NCBI GenBank assembly: GCA_001013295.1
Contig: LAZY01000027.1
Location: 1 to 52,408 of the forward strand
DNA from: Chryseobacterium indologenes
GTDB lineage: Bacteria; Bacteroidota; Bacteroidia; Flavobacteriales; Weeksellaceae
Direction of reading: 5' to 3'
Length of the DNA: 52,408 nucleotides
The notes beneath the pieces were generated by a model. That model did not search any database and was not told the DNA's origin. It saw nothing but the letters and a program-made list of their open reading frames with translations. Below are positions 18,182 to 26,221 of this stretch, in pieces. Within the stretch, counting starts at the first letter, position 1. Every line of letters starts with the position of its first letter. The position numbers and the translations under genes are program-made.

Positions 18182-19084
18182 ATGGAAAAGATTTTATCAG
18201 TAAAGAATCTGACAAAAAAATTCAAGAGAGTGGTAGTCAACAATATTTCTTTTGACGTAGAAAAAGGAAATGTATACGGACTATTGGGACCCAATGGGAG
18301 CGGAAAATCAACAACCTTCGGGATGTTGCTTTCAACCATCAATCCTACCAGCGGAGATTGGTTTTGGTTTGGCCAAAAAGGAACTGATTCTGAAACATTA
18401 AAAAGAATTGGGGCGATAATAGAACAGCCTAATTTTTATCCTTATTTAAGTGCTGAAACCAACCTTAAAATCGTTGCAGAAATCAAAAATGCACCTTACT
18501 CCAGGATTGAAGAAGTTCTGAAAATTGTTAATCTGTACGAAAGAAGAAAGGATACCTTTAAAACCTTTTCTTTAGGAATGAAGCAGCGTCTTGCCATCGC
18601 TTCTGCCATGCTGAACAATCCTGAAGTATTAATTCTGGACGAACCTACCAACGGCCTGGATCCTGAAGGAATCATTCAGATCAGGGAAATTATCAGCAAT
18701 ATTGCCAAACAAGGTATTACCATCATTATTGCCAGCCACCTTTTAGATGAAATTGAAAAAATATGCAGCCATGTGATCGTATTGAAAGAAGGAAATTCCA
18801 TCTACTGTGGAAGAGTGGATGAAATGACGGCCAACAATGGATACTTTGAACTGAAGGCAGACAACAATACCTTACTTTTTGATGCTTTGAATGAACTTCC
18901 GTGGTTCAGTTTCGTCAATCAGGACAGAGATTATATTAAAGCCCAACTCCGTGATGACGCTTCGGTATCGGCTTCTGCACTGAATCAGAAACTGGCAGAG
19001 AAAGGTATTTTCCTGTCACACCTGACGAAGAAAAAGCTGTCTCTTGAATCTCAATTCCTTGAACTTGTAAAAAACACCCATTAA
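18182..19084 (+). CDS. ABC transporter ATP-binding protein (BcrA/CcmA type)
   Basis: A 300-residue ATPase subunit of an ABC-2 type exporter. Walker A is GPNGSGKST (about residue 38), the signature is FSLGMKQRLAIASAM, and Walker B is VLILDEPTNGLDPEG with the following H-loop ASHLLDEIE. The extra C-terminal 90 residues are typical of the bacitracin-resistance/lipid exporter type. I chose the ATG at 18182 (MEKILSVKNLTK), because the upstream in-frame extension from 18116 is AT-rich and unlike the family. The permease gene follows two bases after the stop, so the pair is an operon. Confidence 0.94.
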   Translation: MEKILSVKNLTKKFKRVVVNNISFDVEKGNVYGLLGPNGSGKSTTFGMLLSTINPTSGDWFWFGQKGTDSETLKRIGAIIEQPNFYPYLSAETNLKIVAEIKNAPYSRIEEVLKIVNLYERRKDTFKTFSLGMKQRLAIASAMLNNPEVLILDEPTNGLDPEGIIQIREIISNIAKQGITIIIASHLLDEIEKICSHVIVLKEGNSIYCGRVDEMTANNGYFELKADNNTLLFDALNELPWFSFVNQDRDYIKAQLRDDASVSASALNQKLAEKGIFLSHLTKKKLSLESQFLELVKNTH

Positions 19085-19086
19085 TC

Positions 19087-19932
19087 ATGATCAAATTATT
19101 AAAATTAGAATATTATAAAAATCTGAATTACAGACCTTTTAAAGTCTTTACCATTCTTTACTTTGCTATTCTTATCGCATTGCTTTTCATTGGACTGGTA
19201 GATTTTGATCTTTTCGGGGGAACTGTTAATTTAAAAGAAGAAGGCATCTATAACTTCCCTGAAATCTGGAATTTTACCACCTGGATTGTTGCTTTGCTGA
19301 AGATCTTTTTAGGACTGATCATTGTGTTTTCCATTTCACAGGAATTCAGCAACAGGATGTTTAAGCAGAATACGATTGATGGCTTGAGCAGAAAAGAATT
19401 CATCATGTCAAAATTACTGACGATCAGTATTTTCACTATTGTTTCTACTCTAATCGTATTTGCCATTACCTTATTTTTAGGATACCAATATTCGAAGACT
19501 ACAGAGTCTGCTAAGGTTTTCGAAGAAATCTTTTTTATCGGGAATTACTTCGTTAAACTGTTTACATTCTTCTGCTTCTTAATGTTCCTATCCATTTTGC
19601 TGAGAAAATCGATTTTCGTGTTTCTGGCCCTTTTCGTTTTCTGGATCGGAGAAGGAATTGTAGCCGCAGTTGAGGTTTTCTCAAAGGTAAAAGGAATGCA
19701 GGGCCCACAAAGAAATGAAATCCTGCAAAATGACTTTTTTGTAAGCCATCTTTTACCGATGGAAAGTATGTCGAACCTTATTCCCAATCCGATGATGCGT
19801 CTGAATATGGCGAAAATGATGGGCTTAAAATATGAGTTCCACTACCCTACAGAAAGCCTTGTTGCCTGTCTTATCTGGTGTGCGCTTTTTATTTTCGGAT
19901 CGTATTGGATTCTGAGAAAAAGAGATTGGTAG
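19087..19932 (+). CDS. ABC-2 type transporter permease
   Basis: A 281-residue membrane subunit with about six hydrophobic spans. The first is KVFTILYFAILIALLFIGLV, then WIVALLKIFLGLIIVFSISQEF, and later IVSTLIVFAITLFLG, FFCFLMFLSILL, FVFLALFVFWIGEGIVAAV and LIWCALFIFGSYWIL. The segment EFSNRMFKQNTIDGLSRKEFIMSK after span 2 is the cytoplasmic coupling helix usual in ABC-2 permeases. It pairs with the preceding ATPase. What is exported is not evident. Confidence 0.9.
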   Translation: MIKLLKLEYYKNLNYRPFKVFTILYFAILIALLFIGLVDFDLFGGTVNLKEEGIYNFPEIWNFTTWIVALLKIFLGLIIVFSISQEFSNRMFKQNTIDGLSRKEFIMSKLLTISIFTIVSTLIVFAITLFLGYQYSKTTESAKVFEEIFFIGNYFVKLFTFFCFLMFLSILLRKSIFVFLALFVFWIGEGIVAAVEVFSKVKGMQGPQRNEILQNDFFVSHLLPMESMSNLIPNPMMRLNMAKMMGLKYEFHYPTESLVACLIWCALFIFGSYWILRKRDW

Positions 19933-19962
19933 ATCTTATAAAATTGATTTAAAAAATACATT

Positions 19963-19992
19963 CAAAGTGGTTCGTTTCCGGGCCACTTTTTT
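19963..19992 (+). terminator. Terminator of the ABC exporter operon
   Basis: AAAGTGG and CCACTTT form a seven-pair stem around a GC-containing loop, followed by a run of T, about 30 bases after the permease stop codon. Confidence 0.85.
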
Positions 19993-20032
19993 TGGCTTAA
20001 AATTTTCATTCAGTTTTTATAGAACAATACCC

Positions 20033-20188
20033 ATGAAAAAAATATATTATTTCCCTGGATTGATCAGTGCGGTAGTAATACCAATCTTATTCTGGTATTA
20101 TGGGAGTCAGAGAGTTCATCCACTCTATACAGCTATGGAGCTGGGACTAACGGTGAAAGTCAGACCCGTATTTCCCTTTCAATGCTAA
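20033..20188 (+). pseudogene. Probable 5' fragment of a membrane-protein gene
   Basis: An ATG followed by 51 codons gives MKKIYYFPGLISAVVIP, a well-formed single membrane anchor (to about residue 25), then WYYGSQRVHPLYTAMELGL and an early stop in PVFPFQC. It begins like an intact inner-membrane protein but ends just after a short extracytoplasmic stretch. The following 160 bases carry a dispersed repeat and a terminator. A gene cut short by rearrangement fits best. A genuine 51-residue small membrane protein cannot be excluded. Confidence 0.4.
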
Positions 20189-20216
20189 GGCACTAGGATT
20201 TCTATCATTCAAAATT

Positions 20217-20270
20217 ATCTATGATTTATAACAAACGTATTTAAAATTTATTCGTGAATTCGTGGCATAA
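20217..20270. repeat. Dispersed intergenic repeat, inverted copy of the 12.6-kb element
   Basis: Read on the minus strand, this segment begins TTTTTATGCCACGAAT, continues TCACGAATAAATT and ends with GTTTGTTATAA. That parallels 12585-12640 at roughly 80 percent. It is located in the convergent gap upstream of the msrAB terminator. Confidence 0.6.
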
Positions 20271-20289
20271 AAACAGCTTATAAAAAGAA

Positions 20290-20314
20290 GCGGCTGAACC
20301 TTCGGTTCAGCCGC
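20290..20314 (-). terminator. msrAB intrinsic terminator
   Basis: GCGGCTGAACC and GGTTCAGCCGC form a perfect 11-pair stem around TTC. Read on the minus strand it is followed by TTCTTTTTA. Confidence 0.88.
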
Positions 20315-20354
20315 CCCATTTAATCAAAGACTCAAAAAATTTCCTTCTTTCATC

Positions 20355-21476
20355 TTACTTTTTATCTAACAACGGAAGGTATTTTCCGTAACCTTTCGTT
20401 TCCATTTCAGCTTTTGGAATAAACTTCAGAGAAGCACTGTTGATACAGTAACGAAGGCCACCTTTATCTGCAGGACCATCAGTAAAAACATGTCCCAAAT
20501 GGGCATCTCCGGTTTTACTTCTTACTTCTACTCTGGTCATTCCGTGGGTACGATCCAGTTTTTCATCTATTAAACCCTTTGTAATCGGCTTTGAAAAACT
20601 TGGCCATCCACAGCCGGACTCAAATTTATCCGTTGAAATGAATAACGGCTCTCCGGTGGTAATATCTACATAAATTCCTTCACGGGTTTCATCCCAGTAT
20701 TCATTCTGGAAAGGTCTTTCGGTACTGTTTTCCTGGGTAACGTTATATTGTTCTGCTGTCAGTTTTTGTTTTAAAACCTTTTTATCCTGTTTTTGATATG
20801 AGGTAGCTTTGGGAGCTGCCGGAAGTGGGTTTGCTTTTTTGGCCATTTCAAACAAGCCCGGTTCAATATGACAATATCCGCCCGGATTTTTGTCCAGATA
20901 ATCCTGATGATAATCTTCCGCTCTGTAGAAGTTTTTCAACGGAATGGTTTCTACCAATATCGGCTTACTGTAGTTTTTTGCCAGCTTCTGTACTTCACCT
21001 TTTACCACAGCTTCGTCTGTTTTATCAGTAAAATAAATTCCTGTTCTGTACTGGTTTCCTCTGTCATTTCCCTGTTGATCTTTACTGGTAGGATCAATGG
21101 TTTTGAAGTACAGATCAATCAGCAGTTTAAGATCTACCTGCTCAGGGTCATATTTCACTTTCACCGTTTCTGCAAAGCCTGTGGTATGGCTTACCACTTC
21201 CTCATACGTAGGATTCTGGGTATTTCCGTTGGCATATCCCACTTCAGTACCTACTACCCCACGAATCTGCTGAAAGAAATGCTCTGTTCCCCAGAAACAT
21301 CCGCCTGCAAAATAAATCTCTCTTGCGTTCTTATTGTCCATAATTTCCTGTTTTTCTTTTTTATCTTCAGTAGGCTTCGTCTTTTTAAAAAGCCCTGATC
21401 CTGCAGCAAATACTGCGATACCCAGAATGATTCCGAGTACGATTAATATATTTTTCATATTTAGCTTTTTATTCAT
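20355..21476 (-). CDS. msrAB: Membrane-anchored MsrA-MsrB methionine sulfoxide reductase fusion
   Basis: Repairs both stereoisomers of methionine sulfoxide in oxidised proteins. An N-terminal hydrophobic segment ([21 protein letters not shown]) is a signal anchor or signal peptide, placing the enzyme in the periplasm. MsrA follows with GCFWG (catalytic Cys60). MsrB has [20 protein letters not shown] and the catalytic Cys in [10 protein letters not shown]. The two CxxC zinc pairs of some MsrB proteins are missing, so this is a non-zinc form. The gene overlaps the DUF417 stop by one base (TAATG), which implies coupling. It is the last gene of the sigma-factor cluster and has its own terminator. 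Confidence 0.95.
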   Translation of the reverse strand: MNKKLNMKNILIVLGIILGIAVFAAGSGLFKKTKPTEDKKEKQEIMDNKNAREIYFAGGCFWGTEHFFQQIRGVVGTEVGYANGNTQNPTYEEVVSHTTGFAETVKVKYDPEQVDLKLLIDLYFKTIDPTSKDQQGNDRGNQYRTGIYFTDKTDEAVVKGEVQKLAKNYSKPILVETIPLKNFYRAEDYHQDYLDKNPGGYCHIEPGLFEMAKKANPLPAAPKATSYQKQDKKVLKQKLTAEQYNVTQENSTERPFQNEYWDETREGIYVDITTGEPLFISTDKFESGCGWPSFSKPITKGLIDEKLDRTHGMTRVEVRSKTGDAHLGHVFTDGPADKGGLRYCINSASLKFIPKAEMETKGYGKYLPLLDKK

Positions 21477-21922
21477 TATTTATTATTTTGAACGATCATC
21501 AATCCAAATCCTAAAAGCATAAGGTCTTTCAGAATAAAGAAGTCGGTTATAGGAACTCCATCCACTATTTTCCATATTCCCGGTGTGGTAAACAGGTAGC
21601 TCAATGTTACCAGAAACGTGACGATCATTCCTATTCCTGCATATTTTTTTAATACAACAAATTTCGCACTAAATATCAGGAGTAAAGCAATGATAATTTC
21701 TATCACGCCGATAAGGTTTGACACTGCCTGAACACTCATCATCTTATATACGAAAGAAGTTAGGAAATGGTTTTCAACCAAAGGTTTTATCGCTGCTGCT
21801 TCTGTAGGGGTAAATTTGAATATTCCTATCCAGAGTAAAATAAGGGCTGCCCCGAAAAGTGAAATGTAATATCCTGCTCCGGATAATTGATTGTGATTTG
21901 ATTTGATTTCTGTTCCGACCAT
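21476..21922 (-). CDS. DUF417 family inner-membrane protein (RclC/YkgB-like)
   Basis: A 148-residue protein with four hydrophobic spans. Family landmarks are [27 protein letters not shown] near residue 30 and the C-terminal [19 protein letters not shown]. The family includes E. coli RclC (YkgB), a component of the reactive-chlorine resistance operon. The gene overlaps msrAB by one base. It lies 79 bases after an anti-sigma factor, consistent with a role in oxidant stress. Its biochemical activity is unknown. A TGTCA-N11-TGACA inverted repeat lies about 50 bases before the start. Confidence 0.85.
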   Translation of the reverse strand: MVGTEIKSNHNQLSGAGYYISLFGAALILLWIGIFKFTPTEAAAIKPLVENHFLTSFVYKMMSVQAVSNLIGVIEIIIALLLIFSAKFVVLKKYAGIGMIVTFLVTLSYLFTTPGIWKIVDGVPITDFFILKDLMLLGFGLMIVQNNK

Positions 21923-21972
21923 ACTTTTAAATTTTTAAATGAATACTTTATTGTTTTCAAAAGTATAGTCGG

Positions 21973-21993
21973 TGTCATTTTAATATCCTGACA
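21973..21993. promoter_or_regulatory. Inverted repeat TGTCA-N11-TGACA upstream of DUF417-msrAB
   Basis: Five-base arms with an 11-base spacer, about 50 bases upstream of the DUF417 ATG. On the coding strand the sequence between it and the start contains TACTTTTG, a match to the TAnnTTTG box. This could be an internal promoter or operator within the cluster. The motif is short, so chance is possible. Confidence 0.35.
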
Positions 21994-22001
21994 AAATTTT
22001 C

Positions 22002-22271
22002 TTAGAAATTTAATTTATCAATCATTTTATTTTTAAAATTCTGAATTTCAGATTCATTAATTTCAGTTTCCTTTTGAGAAAAGGTCTTTTCAAAAAGCTT
22101 ATCCAGCATTTTTAGTTTCTCATTATACGCTTTACACCATTTACAGATCATAATGTGCAGACTAAGCTTCCGGTTTTCTTTGGCAGAAATGGATTGGGCA
22201 TTTCGTTTCTCCATCAGCAGAGTGGCCTCGCTGCATGGCAGAAATAATGTATGTAGAATTTTTTTTATCAT
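22002..22271 (-). CDS. Zinc-binding (ZAS) anti-sigma factor
   Basis: An 89-residue soluble protein with the ZAS signature His39-x3-Cys43-x2-Cys46 (HIMICKWC). An upstream Cys13 is in LPCSEATLLMEKR, and the usual SISAKENRKLSLH helix lies between them. In the family this Cys/His cluster binds zinc, and in some members (RsrA type) oxidation of the cysteines releases the sigma factor. No membrane span follows, so it is the cytoplasmic type. It starts nine bases after the sigma factor stop, a typical sigma/anti-sigma pair. Confidence 0.85.
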   Translation of the reverse strand: MIKKILHTLFLPCSEATLLMEKRNAQSISAKENRKLSLHIMICKWCKAYNEKLKMLDKLFEKTFSQKETEINESEIQNFKNKMIDKLNF

Positions 22272-22280
22272 TTCAATCTC

Positions 22281-22835
22281 TTATACTCTTGAAAACCAGT
22301 TGAATTCCAGGCATTCCCGAAGCTGCATCCGGGTTCTCTGAAGGATCTTCCATAGATTGGTCGTAGAAACATTCAATTCCTGACTCACTTCCGGGGCTTT
22401 TTTTTCTTCAATATAATACATTTTCAGCAAAATTTTCCATCTGGCGGGCAATTCCTCGATACATTCTTCCAGCGTTTTGTTGAAATCAGTATTATCTAAA
22501 AGCTCATCTCCCGTATCGGATGCATCCCAGTTTTTCAAGACATCATTGCTCTTCCACGATCCCGTTTCATCAAAAAAATGATCAAGCCTTACATGGGGCT
22601 CAGATTTATATTTCTTCCGGTAGAAGTCAGCCACTTTCCTGTTCAGAATCCCCATCAGCCATGTTAAAGGTTGGCTTTTCCCTTCGAAAGAATCATATGC
22701 TGAGTAGGCAGCCAGAAAAACTTCCTGAACAACATCGTGTGCATCTTCTTTATCCGAAAGCAGATAGACTGCCTTTTTCAAAAGAGGGCCTGAATATTGA
22801 TTGATCCAGTTTTTCAGTGTTTCATTTTTCATCAT
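22281..22835 (-). CDS. ECF-type RNA polymerase sigma factor
   Basis: A 184-residue group 4 sigma factor. Region 2 is at about residues 20-85 (DKEDAHDVVQEVFLAAYSAYDSF, then LTWLMGILNRKVADFYRKK). Region 4 is at about residues 122-178 (CIEELPARWKILLKMYYIEEKKAPEVSQELNVS, followed by the recognition helix TTNLWKILQRTRMQLRECL). The linker is longer than usual and acidic. The cognate anti-sigma gene follows directly, with DUF417 and msrAB behind it. This suggests that the sigma factor directs a methionine-oxidation or electrophile stress response and its own expression. Start is the first of two adjacent ATG codons. Confidence 0.95.
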   Translation of the reverse strand: MMKNETLKNWINQYSGPLLKKAVYLLSDKEDAHDVVQEVFLAAYSAYDSFEGKSQPLTWLMGILNRKVADFYRKKYKSEPHVRLDHFFDETGSWKSNDVLKNWDASDTGDELLDNTDFNKTLEECIEELPARWKILLKMYYIEEKKAPEVSQELNVSTTNLWKILQRTRMQLRECLEFNWFSRV

Positions 22836-22867
22836 TTTATTTTGAATGACTTTTAATTAAAACAATA

Positions 22868-23203
22868 TTAACACATTTTGTAATGGGTAATAAAATATAA
22901 ACCCCAAATAAAAATTAATGAATACAATATCGTTAAACATAACGCCCAATAGCTTATTCTTTTTTTTTCAAGCCGTAAACTCCATATTGATAGGATCCAA
23001 CTTATGATAAAAACCGGTATCGCAAGGTAAAAACAAAATTGAATTAATACAGATAGTATAGATCCATCTACAACATCAGCTGGCAAAAATAGTAAAACAA
23101 ACAGAAAAAGATAGATAGCTATGCTTCCTATTACCCATTGTGCCAAAACTTTTCCTTTTATTTTCAAATTGTTTATTTTGGTTGAAGGTAATAAATTTTT
23201 CAA
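22868..23203 (-). CDS. Small polytopic membrane protein of unknown function
   Basis: A 111-residue protein with three clear membrane spans: WVIGSIAIYLFLFVLLFLP, VLIQFCFYLAIPVFIISWILSIW and YWALCLTILYSLIFIWGLYFI. Between spans 2 and 3 is a short basic loop (SLRLEKKRIS). No family is recognised. It lies 32 bases upstream of the sigma factor on the same strand and could share its transcript, but nothing in it points to the same function. Confidence 0.6.
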   Translation of the reverse strand: MKNLLPSTKINNLKIKGKVLAQWVIGSIAIYLFLFVLLFLPADVVDGSILSVLIQFCFYLAIPVFIISWILSIWSLRLEKKRISYWALCLTILYSLIFIWGLYFITHYKMC

Positions 23204-23371
23204 ACTTCTACATATCTGTCATTGCGATATGTTATATTATAAAGTATCTATTTTTATAAAGATTATTTCGTCACTTCGCTGCTCACCAGTAAAGGTACTC
23301 CGTCTGGATAAACCATCATGATGCCTAGAATATAGCTTTCCATCCTGTTTGTACTTAAACTGATCTAATCA

Positions 23372-23434
23372 TGTCAAATTTTTGACACAAAATCACCTAA
23401 AAATCTTAAATTTGCATCTTATCAAAATTTGATA
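23372..23434 (+). promoter_or_regulatory. alaS promoter region with two perfect palindromes
   Basis: TGTCAAATTTTTGACA (23372-23387) is a 7+2+7 inverted repeat, and TATCAAAATTTGATA (23420-23434) is a 7+1+7 inverted repeat. Between them lies TAAATTTG (23407-23414), with TTG at 23382-23384 (22-base spacer), a Bacteroidota-type promoter. The first palindrome covers the -33 element and the second follows the predicted transcription start. Confidence 0.55.
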
Positions 23435-23457
23435 CTAAAAAAAGCAAAAGCAATACT

Positions 23458-26061
23458 ATGACATCACAAGAGATACGTCAAAAATTTTTAGACTATTTTA
23501 AAAGTAAGGAACACCTTATCGTTCCTTCAGCTCCTATTGTGCTGAAAGACGACCCTACCCTTATGTTTTCCAACTCAGGAATGACACAGTTCAAGGATTT
23601 TTTCCTTGGCTACAAAACGCCTACGGCCCCAAGAATAGCCGATACTCAAAAGTGTCTGAGAGTTTCCGGGAAACACAACGATTTGGATGATGTAGGTAGA
23701 GATACTTACCACCACACCATGTTTGAAATGTTGGGGAACTGGTCTTTCGGGGATTACTTCAAAAAAGAGGCTATTGCTTTTGCCTGGGAATTACTGACTG
23801 AAGTATACGGAATTCCAAAAGAAAATTTATATGTGACGATTTTCGAAGGAGATGCTTCTGAGAATCTTGACAGAGACCAGGATGCTTATGATTTCTGGAA
23901 ATCTCACATTGCAGAAGACAGAATCATCAACGGAAACAAAAAAGATAACTTCTGGGAAATGGGTGAAAGCGGGCCATGCGGACCTTGTTCTGAAATCCAT
24001 ATTGATCTGAGAACTCCTGAAGAAAAAGCAGCCGTTCCGGGAATTTCCCTTGTGAATCAGGATCACCCACAAGTAGTGGAAGTATGGAACCTGGTTTTCA
24101 TGGAATTCAACAGAAAAGCAGATAAATCTCTGGAAAAACTTCCTGCTCAGCACGTAGATACGGGAATGGGCTTTGAGCGTCTTTGTATGGCACTTCAGGG
24201 AAAATCTTCCAACTATGATACTGACGTTTTCACTCCGCTTATTGCTAAAGTTGAAGAACTTTCAGGAAAGAAGTATACGGGAATTTTAGAAGACGAAAAA
24301 GATATTGCGATCCGTGTTGTGGTAGACCACATCAGAGCGGTTTCTTTTGCGATTGCAGACGGACAGCTTCCTTCAAGCGGAGGAGCCGGTTATGTGATCA
24401 GAAGAATTTTAAGAAGAGGAATTTCTTATGCTTACCGATTCTTAGGCATGAAAGAGCCGTTCCTTTATAAACTGGTTGCTGTTCTTCAGGAGCAGATGGG
24501 GCCTTTCTTCCCAGAGCTTGAAAAGCAGGGAAAACTGGTTACTGAAGTAATCAAAAGTGAAGAAGATTCATTCTTAAATACAATTGAAACAGGATTAATC
24601 CGGGTTGAAAAACTAATTCAGCAAACCATTGCGAATGATCAAAAAGTGTTACCTACTCTTGAGGTTTTCGAATTGTATGACACTTACGGATTCCCGGATG
24701 ATTTAACAAGAATTATTGCAGAAGAAAAAGGATTAACCATTGATGAGAAAGGATTCGAAGCTGAAAGAGAAAAGCAAAGAAAACGTTCTCAGCTAGATTC
24801 TGCTCAGAAAGTATATGACTGGGTTATTGTAGAAGAAAGAGATGAAAACTTCGTAGGATACGACCAGATTGAAGCTGAAACGTATATTACAAGATACAGA
24901 AAGGTAGAAAACAAAGACGGAGAATTTTATCAGGTGGTATTAAGCAACTCTCCTTTCTACCCTGAAGGTGGTGGACAGGTTGGTGATAAAGGGGTATTGG
25001 AAAATGCAACCGAAAGCTTTGAGGTATTGGAAACCAAAAAAGAAAATGGATTGATCATTTCCCTAATCAATGGTCTTCCTAAAGATGCAGGAGCTCTTTT
25101 CTATGCTAAAGTAAATGCAACGGACAGAAAAAATTCTCAGGCCAACCACTCTGGAACTCACCTTCTGCATGAAGCTTTAAGAGACGTTTTAGGAACGCAC
25201 GTAGAACAGAAAGGTTCTTATGTAGGTCCTGACTATCTTCGTTTCGACTTCTCTCATTTCAACAAAATGACTGAAGAAGAAATCGCTTTAATTGAAGAAA
25301 AAGTCAATAATAAGATCAAAGAAAGCATTGCTTTACAGGAATTCAGAAGCATTCCTATCCAGGAAGCTTTGGATAAAGGAGCAATGGCTTTATTTGGTGA
25401 AAAATATGGTGACCATGTGAGAATGATCCAGTTTGGAAGTTCAAAAGAACTTTGCGGTGGTACTCACGTAAAAAACACCAGCGAAATCGGTCACTTCAAA
25501 ATTACGTCTGAAGGTTCTGCAGCAGCAGGAATCAGAAGAATTGAAGCGATTTCAGGAGACAAGTCTGAGGAATATTTCAAGAATCTTGAAAAACAGATCA
25601 TTGAGCTTTCTCAATTGCTGAAGTCTAAAGATGTTGTACGATCTATCGAGAAATTAATCGAGGAAAATGCATCATTAAAGTCTGAAGTAGATGCCCTTAA
25701 AAAGGAAAAGGCAAAAGGAGAAATCGGTGATTGGAAGAATGCTTATGAGCAGAAAGGTAACAAGCAGTTATTAGTAAAAAAGACTTCTTTAGACGCCGGT
25801 TCTGTTAAAGATATTGTATTCCAGTTGAAAAAAGAAATCCCGACTTCGGTAACGATCATTCTTTCTAATGCTGATGGTAAGCCAATGATTACTGTAGGAG
25901 TTTCTGATGATCTGGCAGCAGATTATCAAGCCGGAGCTATCGTAAAAGATCTTGCAAAAGAGATCCAAGGTGGTGGCGGTGGAAACCCAGGCTTCGCAAC
26001 AGCCGGTGGTAAAAACCTTGACGGATTGGAAAATGCTTACCAGAAAGCTTTGAATATCTAA
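23458..26061 (+). CDS. alaS: Alanyl-tRNA synthetase
   Basis: Cytoplasmic class II synthetase that charges tRNA-Ala and edits mischarged Ser/Gly. At 867 residues all domains are present. The catalytic core is near residues 1-250 (FSNSGMTQFKDFFLG, FEMLGNWSFGDYF), followed by the tRNA-recognition domain. The editing domain carries the zinc/catalytic motif HSGTHLLHEAL and CGGTHVKNTSEIG. The C-terminal coiled-coil and C-Ala domain ends with the Gly-rich GGGGGNPGFATAGGKN. It is followed by its own terminator. Confidence 0.98.
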   Translation: MTSQEIRQKFLDYFKSKEHLIVPSAPIVLKDDPTLMFSNSGMTQFKDFFLGYKTPTAPRIADTQKCLRVSGKHNDLDDVGRDTYHHTMFEMLGNWSFGDYFKKEAIAFAWELLTEVYGIPKENLYVTIFEGDASENLDRDQDAYDFWKSHIAEDRIINGNKKDNFWEMGESGPCGPCSEIHIDLRTPEEKAAVPGISLVNQDHPQVVEVWNLVFMEFNRKADKSLEKLPAQHVDTGMGFERLCMALQGKSSNYDTDVFTPLIAKVEELSGKKYTGILEDEKDIAIRVVVDHIRAVSFAIADGQLPSSGGAGYVIRRILRRGISYAYRFLGMKEPFLYKLVAVLQEQMGPFFPELEKQGKLVTEVIKSEEDSFLNTIETGLIRVEKLIQQTIANDQKVLPTLEVFELYDTYGFPDDLTRIIAEEKGLTIDEKGFEAEREKQRKRSQLDSAQKVYDWVIVEERDENFVGYDQIEAETYITRYRKVENKDGEFYQVVLSNSPFYPEGGGQVGDKGVLENATESFEVLETKKENGLIISLINGLPKDAGALFYAKVNATDRKNSQANHSGTHLLHEALRDVLGTHVEQKGSYVGPDYLRFDFSHFNKMTEEEIALIEEKVNNKIKESIALQEFRSIPIQEALDKGAMALFGEKYGDHVRMIQFGSSKELCGGTHVKNTSEIGHFKITSEGSAAAGIRRIEAISGDKSEEYFKNLEKQIIELSQLLKSKDVVRSIEKLIEENASLKSEVDALKKEKAKGEIGDWKNAYEQKGNKQLLVKKTSLDAGSVKDIVFQLKKEIPTSVTIILSNADGKPMITVGVSDDLAADYQAGAIVKDLAKEIQGGGGGNPGFATAGGKNLDGLENAYQKALNI

Positions 26062-26085
26062 TGGTATAATCAAATATAAAATAAT

Positions 26086-26121
26086 AAAGCAACTGTCTTC
26101 AGGATGGTTGCTTTTATTTTT
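26086..26121 (+). terminator. alaS terminator
   Basis: AAAGCAAC (26086-26093) pairs with GTTGCTTT (26107-26114) and is followed by a T-rich stretch. Confidence 0.85.
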
Positions 26122-26221
26122 CAGAAAAAACTGAATAAAATAACAAAACACCATAAAAAAATATATTTCCTTAGAGTTTGTAACTTTTTGATCAATAGTT
26201 TCGTCTTATCTGTAAAAAACA

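Noticed and set aside
23263..23343. 26-codon frame on the minus strand (MESYILGIMMVYPDGVPLL...)
   Set aside because: It starts with ATG and looks protein-like, but is too short and without homology or clear promoter. It may be a remnant of a decayed gene near the membrane protein at 22868-23203.
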